Source: Taibaiella lutea (GTDB lineage Bacteria > Bacteroidota > Bacteroidia > Chitinophagales > Chitinophagaceae). From it: a stretch of 64,000 bases of DNA. Within the stretch, counting starts at the first letter, position 1; each line of letters begins with the position of its first letter. The position numbers and the translations under genes are program-made. The stretch is taken from assembly GCF_008629695.1 (NCBI RefSeq), contig NZ_VWSH01000001.1, positions 461,990-525,989 on the forward strand. Direction: 5' to 3'. Of this stretch, positions 15,970 through 24,034 are shown one piece after another. The notes beneath the pieces were generated by a model. It was not told the origin of the DNA. It searched no databases and worked only from the letters and a program-made list of their open reading frames with translations.

Positions 15970-18360
15970 TTAATGATTAACAGATACTATGTTCCCGTCT
16001 TTGTCAACCATTGGCGTGTTTAATTCATCATCCATTAAAACGCTTACTCTTATGGCTTTCAGGCCGGTAACACCTTGCAGTTCTTCCAGTTCTAAAAATT
16101 CAATTTCTTCGGTAAGTATTTGTTGATCCTGTAAGTAATGAATATGGGAAATATATTCTTCCACATCTTTCGGATGAAAATAAACCAGAGCAATTTTGCC
16201 GGGCTGTGTCAGACGTTGTTCGGTATCTTTAATTTTTACTTTATCAATACGTTTCTTAATCATTTCATACCGGATGTTATACGCACCTTCTACGTCAAAA
16301 CGATGTTCATCGCTACGGAAACTTATATCAATAGTATTGGAATGGACAAAAATAAGTTGTGTGGTTTCCAGTTTCCTTGGCAGTTCCTGTTTTATAGCAT
16401 GAGTCAATTTGGCAATTACAGCCATCGAATTCAATTGCCATAAACGCAGGTTCTTCAGGTATAAAGGATGGAACTCTTTATCGGGTGTAATGGACTGGCC
16501 GATGTAAATATCGTATTCCACACCATCACTCCTGTATTTTTCAAAATAACAGGGATAGGTTGATTGAATTTCAACATTCATTTGTTCCAGCAGGTTGCCA
16601 ATCATCTGATTGAGCATCTGCAAGGAGGTTTCTAAAGAACGCCTGTTATTGAAAGCCACGCCTGAAGGACCTATTGCAATAAAATAATCATTGATAGGTT
16701 CTTTAAGCGAAGGATTGGTCTGCTGAAAATGAAGCAAAAAGGGTGTTACTTCTTCTTCAAAAAACAGGTTCAGTAAAAACTCATCGTCTGAAGTAATAAA
16801 CTCACTTATTTGTTCTGACCATTTGCGGCATTTATAAATCATTTCACTTACTATGCCCAAATCCTTTTTGTGTCTTAATTTATCCAGCAATTCAATCAGA
16901 AACTGTAACTGGCTTTGCATATCGGCGCTTAGCGCCATGTTACGTTCCAGAGTTGAATTCCGTATGTCTATTGCGCCATAAAGGGGATGTACATCTTCAA
17001 AATAGACTTGTGCAACTTCAGCTTTGCCTTTTGATTTCTTTTGCTGTAAATAATCAAATGCAACTTCATTAAAGCGCCATTCTACTGAAGGTTGCAATGA
17101 GGTAAATTTCTCTTTTACGACGTTATCCAGTGTAATGCTGAAATCATCGATGGAAGTCTGTAAAAGCTGCTCCAGCAAAGGTATTGCCGGCTCAAGTGTT
17201 GCAAGAATATTTTCATTCATTACATTATCTTCCCAGGAATATACGGAAAGAATCCCGACGATTTGTTTCTGAAAAAATATGGGCAGGACGAGTAAGCCTT
17301 TTACGCCTATTCCCCGCAATATATCATACAACTTGTCTTCGCCTTCGACGGGTTTCAGGTTCTTGCGAAAAATAACTTCGGGCTGCTCGGTAAATTTCTG
17401 AATGGCTTCCATGTAGGACTGAATAGGCATATTGTACTTATCGCAGTCCTGGCGCATATTTTCGTTCAGGTTGTCAAAACAATTATTTATAAGCCTGCCG
17501 TTAAGTTTCACTACGGGCATAAGTGTGACATCAAAATACGGACTACCTAATATTTCACGTAATGCGTCTGTAATATCAGCATACACATTTTTTTCAGGAG
17601 ACAGATTTACAATAATGTCTTTGATATGTTCAATGACTTGCTGCGTGGTGACGTCTTTTATCCTGATAATGGAAAAACCTTTGAACTTAAACTTTTCCAA
17701 AGGCAGAAATTGTTGCAAAATGTCTAATGCCCCAAGCCTGCTGTCTTCCAGAAGCTTTAAATTGTCAAATGCAATTTCGGGAAGTGTTCCATCAAATTCA
17801 ATATCTATGAAACGTGTATCGAAATCCAGTAAAAAATATTTATTGAGCCCTGATTTTTCATCTTTAATATTATGAATAAAACCATGTTGTGCACTCAACG
17901 AATAGTTGTAAAAGCGTTCGAGGATAATGCTATAAATGATATTCAGCCTGTGGTGCTCGTTTTCGTCTGAAACAGAGGCTTCCAGAATATTTTTCTTTAC
18001 TTCACCATTATGGTTACGCAACAAATTGAAAATCGCATTTGTACCGTAAAACAATTGTGGCTTAAAGGGCAGCGTGAGCGCCCAAAGTGTTTCATTTTCA
18101 TCGGTCAGAGGAGCGGCAAGTGAGAGATGAATCAATTCAAAAATACCCGCAAAAGAATCCAGCTTATCTAATGTTATATCATCTTCCCAATGCGGAAAGG
18201 ATTGCAGGCGGTCAAGAATATAAGACAACTGCTGCGATCGCACATCCCGGCGCGATTTTATTCTTTCTTTAAGATGATTTACAAAGGGTACTACGCTCAA
18301 AGCGGCATCAACCGGATCTCTCGTTCTATCGTTACTTAGGTTAAGCAAACTTACTTCCAT
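15970..18360 (-). CDS. Large GAF-domain-containing cytoplasmic protein
   Basis: 796 aa, no signal peptide or membrane helix. The N-terminal 250 residues are helical ('FPHWEDDITLDKLDSFAGIF' and so on) and match nothing I recognise. Residues about 255-395 look like a GAF domain ('ILRGIGVKGLLVLPIFF', 'VGILSVYSWEDNVMNE'). The C-terminal 400 residues contain no catalytic signature I can see; 'GPSGVAFNNRRSLETSLQMLNQ' and 'FVHSNTIDISFRSDEHRF' are distinctive. No kinase, cyclase or DNA-binding domain was found, so it may be a sensor-scaffold acting through partners. It lies 53 bp after the metallophosphoesterase-barrel gene on the same strand. Function unknown. Confidence 0.7.
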   Translation of the reverse strand: MEVSLLNLSNDRTRDPVDAALSVVPFVNHLKERIKSRRDVRSQQLSYILDRLQSFPHWEDDITLDKLDSFAGIFELIHLSLAAPLTDENETLWALTLPFKPQLFYGTNAIFNLLRNHNGEVKKNILEASVSDENEHHRLNIIYSIILERFYNYSLSAQHGFIHNIKDEKSGLNKYFLLDFDTRFIDIEFDGTLPEIAFDNLKLLEDSRLGALDILQQFLPLEKFKFKGFSIIRIKDVTTQQVIEHIKDIIVNLSPEKNVYADITDALREILGSPYFDVTLMPVVKLNGRLINNCFDNLNENMRQDCDKYNMPIQSYMEAIQKFTEQPEVIFRKNLKPVEGEDKLYDILRGIGVKGLLVLPIFFQKQIVGILSVYSWEDNVMNENILATLEPAIPLLEQLLQTSIDDFSITLDNVVKEKFTSLQPSVEWRFNEVAFDYLQQKKSKGKAEVAQVYFEDVHPLYGAIDIRNSTLERNMALSADMQSQLQFLIELLDKLRHKKDLGIVSEMIYKCRKWSEQISEFITSDDEFLLNLFFEEEVTPFLLHFQQTNPSLKEPINDYFIAIGPSGVAFNNRRSLETSLQMLNQMIGNLLEQMNVEIQSTYPCYFEKYRSDGVEYDIYIGQSITPDKEFHPLYLKNLRLWQLNSMAVIAKLTHAIKQELPRKLETTQLIFVHSNTIDISFRSDEHRFDVEGAYNIRYEMIKKRIDKVKIKDTEQRLTQPGKIALVYFHPKDVEEYISHIHYLQDQQILTEEIEFLELEELQGVTGLKAIRVSVLMDDELNTPMVDKDGNIVSVNH

Positions 18361-18413
18361 AGTTTAAATGTTTGGTTTTTAATATGACAATGTCTTTAAA
18401 CGAGTCATTGTCT

Positions 18414-21400
18414 TTAAAATCTGAATCCCATTGAAAATGAGGGATACCAGCCTTCCCGGGAATAGGCAACATTGAAACGAAGAACAGCCAGGCCTGCGGG
18501 GGTTAAAAATATACCGGCACCAACGCCATTATGCCATTCTGAGGAATTTTCCCCACCTTGCCATACCCTGCCTATATCATAAAAGCCTGCAACGCCGAAT
18601 TGTCCTTTCAATATGTAGTTTCCGAAGCCGGGAAATAATATGCGAAGTTCCATATTATTGTACAAAGAATGTTGCCCTGCGAAACGATATTGTCGATACC
18701 CGAATAAATTTCCTTGACCGCCAAGGAACATAGATTGGTAAAATGTGGAAGAACCGATGGTAATGCCCCCTCCTATCCTGTCTGCAAATACAATTGTCTG
18801 CCTCGCATTCAAGCCTTTATATAAGGCTAATTCAGGCACTATTTTAATAAATGATTTGGAATATTTGTTCATTCCTTCATATCCTTCAAGCTGCACATTG
18901 AAATAGGCGCCCCAGGTTGGCAACAATTTATTATTGCGGCTGTCAAAAGTATAATTTGCCACAAAACCGAGGTGTGTCTTATCCGATTCTATAGTTGCAC
19001 TGTCATAAGAATGTATTTTATCTTCGTTATTAATAAATCTTCCGATGTTGTCATCCTTTGAAAAATGATAATATTCCAAAGCGGGGCCGATGCTGAATGA
19101 GCTGTATTTTTTGCTTCTCCATCTGAATGCGGGATTTGCATCAATCAATGTAAAACGTGTGCGATGGTATCTCTGAAATCCGTCAAATTTAAAAAATGGT
19201 GTCTCATTGCCTCGCCCATAGAAATTCTGCGTATTATCAGGCGCTTTAATATCAAGGTCAACAATTATATCAGCGTTACCTACAGCTTTAATCCATTCGC
19301 CATCATACTTAATACGGAAAGCTTTGGTAGTAAAGGAATGGGAAACCATAAACTGTTGTGCGCTGCTGTATGGCCATCTCCGGAATCCTTCCTGATGCAC
19401 ATACCTTGCACCCAATCCCAATATTATTCCATCATCGGGGTTTATACCTGCCGTAACCAGTGGCGTTGTGGTGTTATAAAGGTTTACAGGTGTAAAGGCA
19501 GTGTTCATACTATCAACACCGTAATGAAATGAAAGTTTGTTAGTATTACCATAATAATGCTCCGGTTTCCTGTCGTAAATTTTTATGGTTTTCCTGCTCT
19601 GAATGATGTCATACTTCTTACTTCCTTTTCCTCCTATTAACCGCAGGTTTACTGTCGAAGACTGATTATTCACTATCACACTGTCATCACCTTTGCCAAG
19701 GAAGATTCTTATTTCCTTTGTTATATTCTTCGGAAAGGTTTTATAAACCAAAGTATCTTTTAATATTCCTTCTTTATTTATTTTACGAATGGTAATCACC
19801 GTACCTTTTCCATCGGGCGCATCTTCCGCCAGGACAAATTCATTTTTATCGCTTACCTGAATATCCACAATCTTATTGGCAAACTTGTAATAGGCTTCCA
19901 TTGCTTTGTCCATGCCATCTCTTCTTTGCTTTAAATCCTTTAAAAGCCTGTCATGCTTCATGGAATATATCTCCGGTGGCATTTGCTGCAGTGATGTTTC
20001 CAAAACAGAATCGGTTACCTGTTTTTGAAAAAGATTACTTGCTTCTTTAAATTCCTCCATACTCATCTGGCTGGCGGGGTGCGCATTCAGAAATGATGAT
20101 TTATACAAATAATATTTTGCCCCGGACATAACGTTTCCTTTAAATCCATAAACACGCGGCATTAAAAACAAGCGTTTTGCAAGCGTTGGCAAAATGCCTT
20201 CTGTTACATTCAAAACCATATCTCTGTCGCGCGGAATGGCTATATAAAATTTGTCTTTCCCTTTAGGGTTTTTATTATAGAAACGCCACTGGTCGCCATG
20301 TCTGTCCCAATCGGCAAACAAAACGTCCATCATTCTGGCCATCAAAAAGTTATGCGCGTCATAACTGTTGTCATTGTCATCCTGCATATCATCCAGGAAT
20401 TTTATATAATTTTTGGAATCACCAAGCGGTTCTCTTTCTTCAAATAAAGAAACTTTCTTTTCAAATAATTTCTGGTACATGCCCAGATTTTTATCGGGAG
20501 CAACGATGCCTATGACCGGCGCTGCTTCGGGAACACCAAGGGCTTGGGCAACGGGCTTAACAATCAATGCGGAGTAAGGATGCTGCGCACTTGTAGCATC
20601 ATCAAGCAAGAGATTTACAAATGTTCCCTGAAAGGACAAAGGCACAATGAGTTCGGTACTTTTTTCTACGGTGCGAAGGGTATATTCTTTGCCTGTAACA
20701 GAATCAACCAAACGTAAAGAAGTGGACTGAAAGCCGCCTCCCAATTTACCGGGTTTCAGATTGGGGCCTAATTCAGAAACACGCAAAACGGGCAGCCTGA
20801 CGGGTGTACTCCATTCTTTCCTGAAATTGGCACCAAAGAAAAAGTTATAAAAGCCGCTGTTATGTTCGTAAGCGGGATGTACAGCGGTAACAACGCTGTC
20901 TGTGGTGATACTTTCAAAGGTTACATGCTCGAATTTGTCAAAGGGTTTTGCGTTCCAGTCATAGCTGAATGATGCTGAAATCAATCCGTTATTGTATTCA
21001 TAGAAGGTAAAATGTACTTTTCCGTTATCCATCATATCTGCTGTAACATAACCCTGCGTAGCTTTTCCATAAAGAGAGTTTTTACCTTTAATGGTATGGT
21101 TTTCTTTTGCGCCGCCGCCGCTCACTATCTGAAAAATATTTTTTTCTTTATCATCGATAAGCTGTAAACCATGCTCATGGCCGGATATGTGAATAAGGTT
21201 GGGAAAATCCTTAAAGATTTCATCTACTTTCTGAATCATGTTTTTATACAAGGGATGATGAATGTCTTCGGGGTGCGAAAAAACACGACGATACAGGGGA
21301 TAAATGCTGCCGAGAAGGGGGACGGGTATGTAAAGGTTTTCTTTTATTGCGGTGAAGGGGAATAAATGGTCTTTAAGGGAAAATTTGCCACCATGCGTAC

Positions 21401-22040
21401 CATATGTTTCAAAAGGATGGTGCGTGGCAAGGAAAATGGTTTTATACCTGTTCTTATAAAATAAAGCTCTTAATGAAAGCAATATATCTCTTTCCGAAAG
21501 GCAATCGCATTCTACTTTTTTGTCTTGTTTAATAAAAGGGAAAAGCCACCATTCACTATCCATAAATATAACGACTGCACTGTCGCCAATATCTATGGCA
21601 ACAGGATCGGGACAGCCATCGGAGGGAAGGAGTTTTAATAAGGAATCGTTTTGCGATGCTAAAAACTGCGATTCTTGCCGGATTTTGGCAAGGCCGTCCG
21701 GGCCCATCTTGTCCCAGTCGTGGTTACCGGGTATAAAGTAAACAGGTGCGCCTGCGGCACGCATGAGCTGATACTGGGATTCGAGAATTTTTTGCCCTGC
21801 TGTTTCTTCATCGGTTCCAGGCAAGCCCATGCCATGCGGATAAATATTGTCGCCCAGATACACAACGGTGGTTTTACCGGGAATGATACGGCTTGCGGCA
21901 TCGGGAATCAACATTTTCTGTTGTAAATCCATTTCTCCGGCATCACCGATAAAAATGATCCTTGCACGGATGGAGTCCTGAGCATGTATCTGAAAAAAAG
22001 AAAATAAAGCAAGGATGACGCAAGTAAAAATTCTCATCAT
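18414..22040 (-). CDS. Metallophosphoesterase fused to a BamA/TamA-like outer-membrane beta-barrel
   Basis: 1208 aa with signal peptide (cleavage after HAQ, residue about 21). Calcineurin-like phosphoesterase motifs appear in order: GDAGE (32-36), GDNIYPHG (63-70), GNHDWD (105-110), ATHHPFETYGTHGG (205-218) and SGHEHG (286-291). A middle region (about 515-650) contains 'VLFADWDRHGDQWRFYN' and 'IAIPRDRDMVL', reminiscent of a kinase-like/CotH active site. The last ~330 residues form a 16-strand-type barrel ending 'YSREGWYPSFSMGFRF' with terminal phenylalanine, like BamA/surface antigen D15 proteins. The enzyme domain would sit in the periplasm or at the surface, tethered to its own barrel. The substrate is unknown. 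Confidence 0.88.
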   Translation of the reverse strand: MMRIFTCVILALFSFFQIHAQDSIRARIIFIGDAGEMDLQQKMLIPDAASRIIPGKTTVVYLGDNIYPHGMGLPGTDEETAGQKILESQYQLMRAAGAPVYFIPGNHDWDKMGPDGLAKIRQESQFLASQNDSLLKLLPSDGCPDPVAIDIGDSAVVIFMDSEWWLFPFIKQDKKVECDCLSERDILLSLRALFYKNRYKTIFLATHHPFETYGTHGGKFSLKDHLFPFTAIKENLYIPVPLLGSIYPLYRRVFSHPEDIHHPLYKNMIQKVDEIFKDFPNLIHISGHEHGLQLIDDKEKNIFQIVSGGGAKENHTIKGKNSLYGKATQGYVTADMMDNGKVHFTFYEYNNGLISASFSYDWNAKPFDKFEHVTFESITTDSVVTAVHPAYEHNSGFYNFFFGANFRKEWSTPVRLPVLRVSELGPNLKPGKLGGGFQSTSLRLVDSVTGKEYTLRTVEKSTELIVPLSFQGTFVNLLLDDATSAQHPYSALIVKPVAQALGVPEAAPVIGIVAPDKNLGMYQKLFEKKVSLFEEREPLGDSKNYIKFLDDMQDDNDNSYDAHNFLMARMMDVLFADWDRHGDQWRFYNKNPKGKDKFYIAIPRDRDMVLNVTEGILPTLAKRLFLMPRVYGFKGNVMSGAKYYLYKSSFLNAHPASQMSMEEFKEASNLFQKQVTDSVLETSLQQMPPEIYSMKHDRLLKDLKQRRDGMDKAMEAYYKFANKIVDIQVSDKNEFVLAEDAPDGKGTVITIRKINKEGILKDTLVYKTFPKNITKEIRIFLGKGDDSVIVNNQSSTVNLRLIGGKGSKKYDIIQSRKTIKIYDRKPEHYYGNTNKLSFHYGVDSMNTAFTPVNLYNTTTPLVTAGINPDDGIILGLGARYVHQEGFRRWPYSSAQQFMVSHSFTTKAFRIKYDGEWIKAVGNADIIVDLDIKAPDNTQNFYGRGNETPFFKFDGFQRYHRTRFTLIDANPAFRWRSKKYSSFSIGPALEYYHFSKDDNIGRFINNEDKIHSYDSATIESDKTHLGFVANYTFDSRNNKLLPTWGAYFNVQLEGYEGMNKYSKSFIKIVPELALYKGLNARQTIVFADRIGGGITIGSSTFYQSMFLGGQGNLFGYRQYRFAGQHSLYNNMELRILFPGFGNYILKGQFGVAGFYDIGRVWQGGENSSEWHNGVGAGIFLTPAGLAVLRFNVAYSREGWYPSFSMGFRF

Positions 22041-22220
22041 AAGCAGTTGGCAAGTGTGTTGGTTATTCTATGTTCAGAAAACATTATGATAAGGCAAGGT
22101 ACTCAATATCCTGAAATTATTTAACTGCATGGGAGCGGATATAACTGCTGTATGCGCGCGCAGGTTGAGGGAAGGGGCAAAAGACCTCAGAGAACAAACG
22201 TTAAATCCTTCTTAAGGGGA

Positions 22221-22464
22221 CTTTGATTTGCAACTTTGTACATGTACGTTAAATCTTTGTACATGGACATCAAATCTTTGTACATGGGCATCAAATCTTT
22301 GTACATGCGCGTTGGTACTTTGTACATGCGTGTCGGAACTTTGTACATGGACATTAAATCTTTGTACATGGGCATCAAATCTTTGTACATGGGCATCAAA
22401 TCTTGGGGAATGCGTGTTGGAACTTTTTACATGGGCATTAAATCTTTGTACATGCACAAAAAGC
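22221..22464. repeat. 21-bp tandem array A (11 units plus a degenerate leader)
   Basis: From 22234 units repeat with an exact 21-bp period. The core CTTTGTACATG is followed by a tail of two kinds: GGCATCAAAT-type (units at 22255, 22276, 22339, 22360, 22381, 22423) and CGTGTTGGAA-type (units at 22297, 22318, 22402). The first unit (22234) and the last (22444) have other tails. A truncated CTTTGATTTGCAA precedes it at 22221. The core contains the palindrome TGTACA. The array fills the gap between the start of the phosphoesterase-barrel gene (22040) and the PAP2 stop (22559). Open frames that run through it are a consequence of the period being a multiple of three. Confidence 0.95.
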
Positions 22465-22481
22465 CGACAACATGAATTAAA

Positions 22482-22534
22482 AAAATAGCGATGGGTTTGC
22501 ATCCATCGCTATTTTGTGTCGTATTTGCAGGACT
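22482..22534. repeat. Dispersed two-hairpin element, single copy
   Basis: Hairpin 1 is AAAATAGCGATGG / CCATCGCTATTTT, 13 bp with an 8-nt loop (22482-22515). Hairpin 2 (GTATT-TGC-AGGAC, about 22521-22533) is degenerate with only outer pairs kept. It lies 25 bp after the PAP2 stop codon in the minus-strand reading, directly next to array A. Confidence 0.85.
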
Positions 22535-22558
22535 TAGTCCCAATTTATTTTATAAGGA

Positions 22559-23143
22559 TTAGTACTTGAGTATCTTCTTCGTAAGCCAATGGCTCAGATA
22601 AGCACTGCCTATGCCTACTGCGGCGCCACAAGCTACGTCGGTAGGATAGTGTCTTCCCAGGCGCATTCTTGAATAACCGACGGAACCGGCCCATACGAAT
22701 GCGGGAATAGTTATATACCATTTTTTATATTCCAAAGCCAATGTGGTGGCAGTGGCAAATGCCAATGTGGTATGACCGGAAGGAAAAGATTTGCCGTCGG
22801 AGTATGTTAGTGTATTTATTTCGGGATTGGACTGATAAGGCCGCGGACGGTTAACCAATGTTTTGATGCCTCCTGAAAGAGCCAGGCAAATGCCGACACT
22901 CATTGCTGATTCAACACCATTATGGATGGCTACTTTGTCTTTAAACAATAATCCGTATCCTAATGAACCCATTGTAAAGGTAGGAGCAACATAGTAAACC
23001 GAGTTACTGGTTCGTATCCAATACATTTGCGTTGCAGGATCAGACGCATTGATGGATTTCAGAATATTCATATCCAGGCTCTGACTGTAAACCTGACTGC
23101 ACGACAGGGCGCACATGCTAAGCCCCACTACAACTCTCTTCAT
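22559..23143 (-). CDS. PAP2 family phosphatase
   Basis: 194 aa. The three phosphatidic-acid-phosphatase motifs are intact: K94-TLVNRPRP (motif 1, ending at 102), PSGH (121-124) and SRMRLGRHYPTD (158-169), with the catalytic histidines H124 and H165. An N-terminal signal peptide or signal anchor (to about residue 20) and further hydrophobic segments place it in the inner membrane or periplasm. Enzymes of this family dephosphorylate lipid phosphates, undecaprenyl diphosphate or other phosphate esters. It is the last gene of the operon that begins with HD-PycTM and Ppk1, 27 bp after the lipoprotein gene. Its place next to polyphosphate kinase suggests phosphate metabolism, but the substrate cannot be read from sequence. 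Confidence 0.88.
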   Translation of the reverse strand: MKRVVVGLSMCALSCSQVYSQSLDMNILKSINASDPATQMYWIRTSNSVYYVAPTFTMGSLGYGLLFKDKVAIHNGVESAMSVGICLALSGGIKTLVNRPRPYQSNPEINTLTYSDGKSFPSGHTTLAFATATTLALEYKKWYITIPAFVWAGSVGYSRMRLGRHYPTDVACGAAVGIGSAYLSHWLTKKILKY

Positions 23144-23170
23144 TTAGATACCAATTTTTTAAAAAAGAAA

Positions 23171-24034
23171 TCATTTCTGCAACCCCTTATATGGAAACTT
23201 TAAAACTGTTCCATTTGGTGTATTGCCCGCCTCATTTGAGATGTAAAGGTTATTATCTATATCGAAACTAATGCCCTCGGGTTGAGGAAATAATGATTGA
23301 TTTAATGTTACTGTCTGTTTAATATTCCACCGCTCGTCTGCCACTATTAACAAATGATTCACCGATGCCAGGATGAACCATTCTTTTGTCCTGTTGTTGA
23401 ATGTTAGAGCAGAGGGCCTGATACGACCTTTGGATTTGCCTTTTGCCGACTTTAAGTTTTCGGTATTTATATTGAATTTACCAGTTAAAACGGGACTTCC
23501 ATCCTCTTTTAATTGTAATTCATAACCACTTACGCCTGCGCTTTTGCCTCTGTCTGCGTCACAATTCTTGCACAATATAATTAATTTTCCGCTATTTCGG
23601 TCAAAATATAAACTTTCGTATTCACCTGCGGGAATTAAACTATTCCATTCTTTTACCGTATTTAACATACCTGTTTTAATTTCCGAGTATGGAAAAGTAA
23701 TTAAAACACCGTCGCTCCTTAATACCACAACATAATCTTTGGTTATTGCAACATCTTCATAATCACCATGTTTACCGAATTTAACATGCTGAACCTGTTG
23801 CGGTGTATTGACATTCCAATAAAACAGTTTACCATCTTCGTCCTGAATGGCATAAATGGTGGAAGGATCGCCGGCATAAAACGTATTTCCTGAAATTTCT
23901 TTGAGGTCTGATACCATTTCATATTTAACCGGGGCATTAAAATCATAACCTGCCGGGCTATCCTGTTGTTTTTTTGTCTGACTGCAGGCAGTCAATGCTA
24001 TGGAACATAATACGATTGAAAATACTTTATTCAT
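23171..24034 (-). CDS. SdiA-regulated-like beta-propeller lipoprotein
   Basis: 287 aa with a lipoprotein signal peptide: lipobox LTAC with C17 (MNKVFSIVLCSIALTACSQ). The mature part has propeller-like repeats ('LKEISGNTFYAGDPSTIYAIQDEDGKL', 'DYEDVAITKDYVVVLRSDG', 'PQPEGISFDIDNNLYISNEAG') that resemble the SdiA-regulated (PF06977) family, which shares a fold with phytase-like and SMP-30 propellers. It would be anchored in a membrane facing the periplasm. Its start overlaps the 3' end of ppk1 by 8 bp, so translation is coupled. A propeller of phytase-like fold between polyphosphate kinase and a PAP2 phosphatase hints at phosphate-compound binding; that is inference. Confidence 0.72.
   Translation of the reverse strand: MNKVFSIVLCSIALTACSQTKKQQDSPAGYDFNAPVKYEMVSDLKEISGNTFYAGDPSTIYAIQDEDGKLFYWNVNTPQQVQHVKFGKHGDYEDVAITKDYVVVLRSDGVLITFPYSEIKTGMLNTVKEWNSLIPAGEYESLYFDRNSGKLIILCKNCDADRGKSAGVSGYELQLKEDGSPVLTGKFNINTENLKSAKGKSKGRIRPSALTFNNRTKEWFILASVNHLLIVADERWNIKQTVTLNQSLFPQPEGISFDIDNNLYISNEAGNTPNGTVLKFPYKGLQK

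Noticed and set aside
22221-22464. Array A as a CRISPR array
   Set aside because: The variable tails are only about 10 bp and fall into two classes, so they are not spacers. No cas gene is present.
22187-22502. Several open frames on both strands with heptad repeats (MYKDLMP-like and NLCTWAS-like) through array A
   Set aside because: The 21-bp period keeps all frames open automatically. Frames exist on both strands at once, with low-complexity products and no start signals, so this is repeat DNA rather than a gene.
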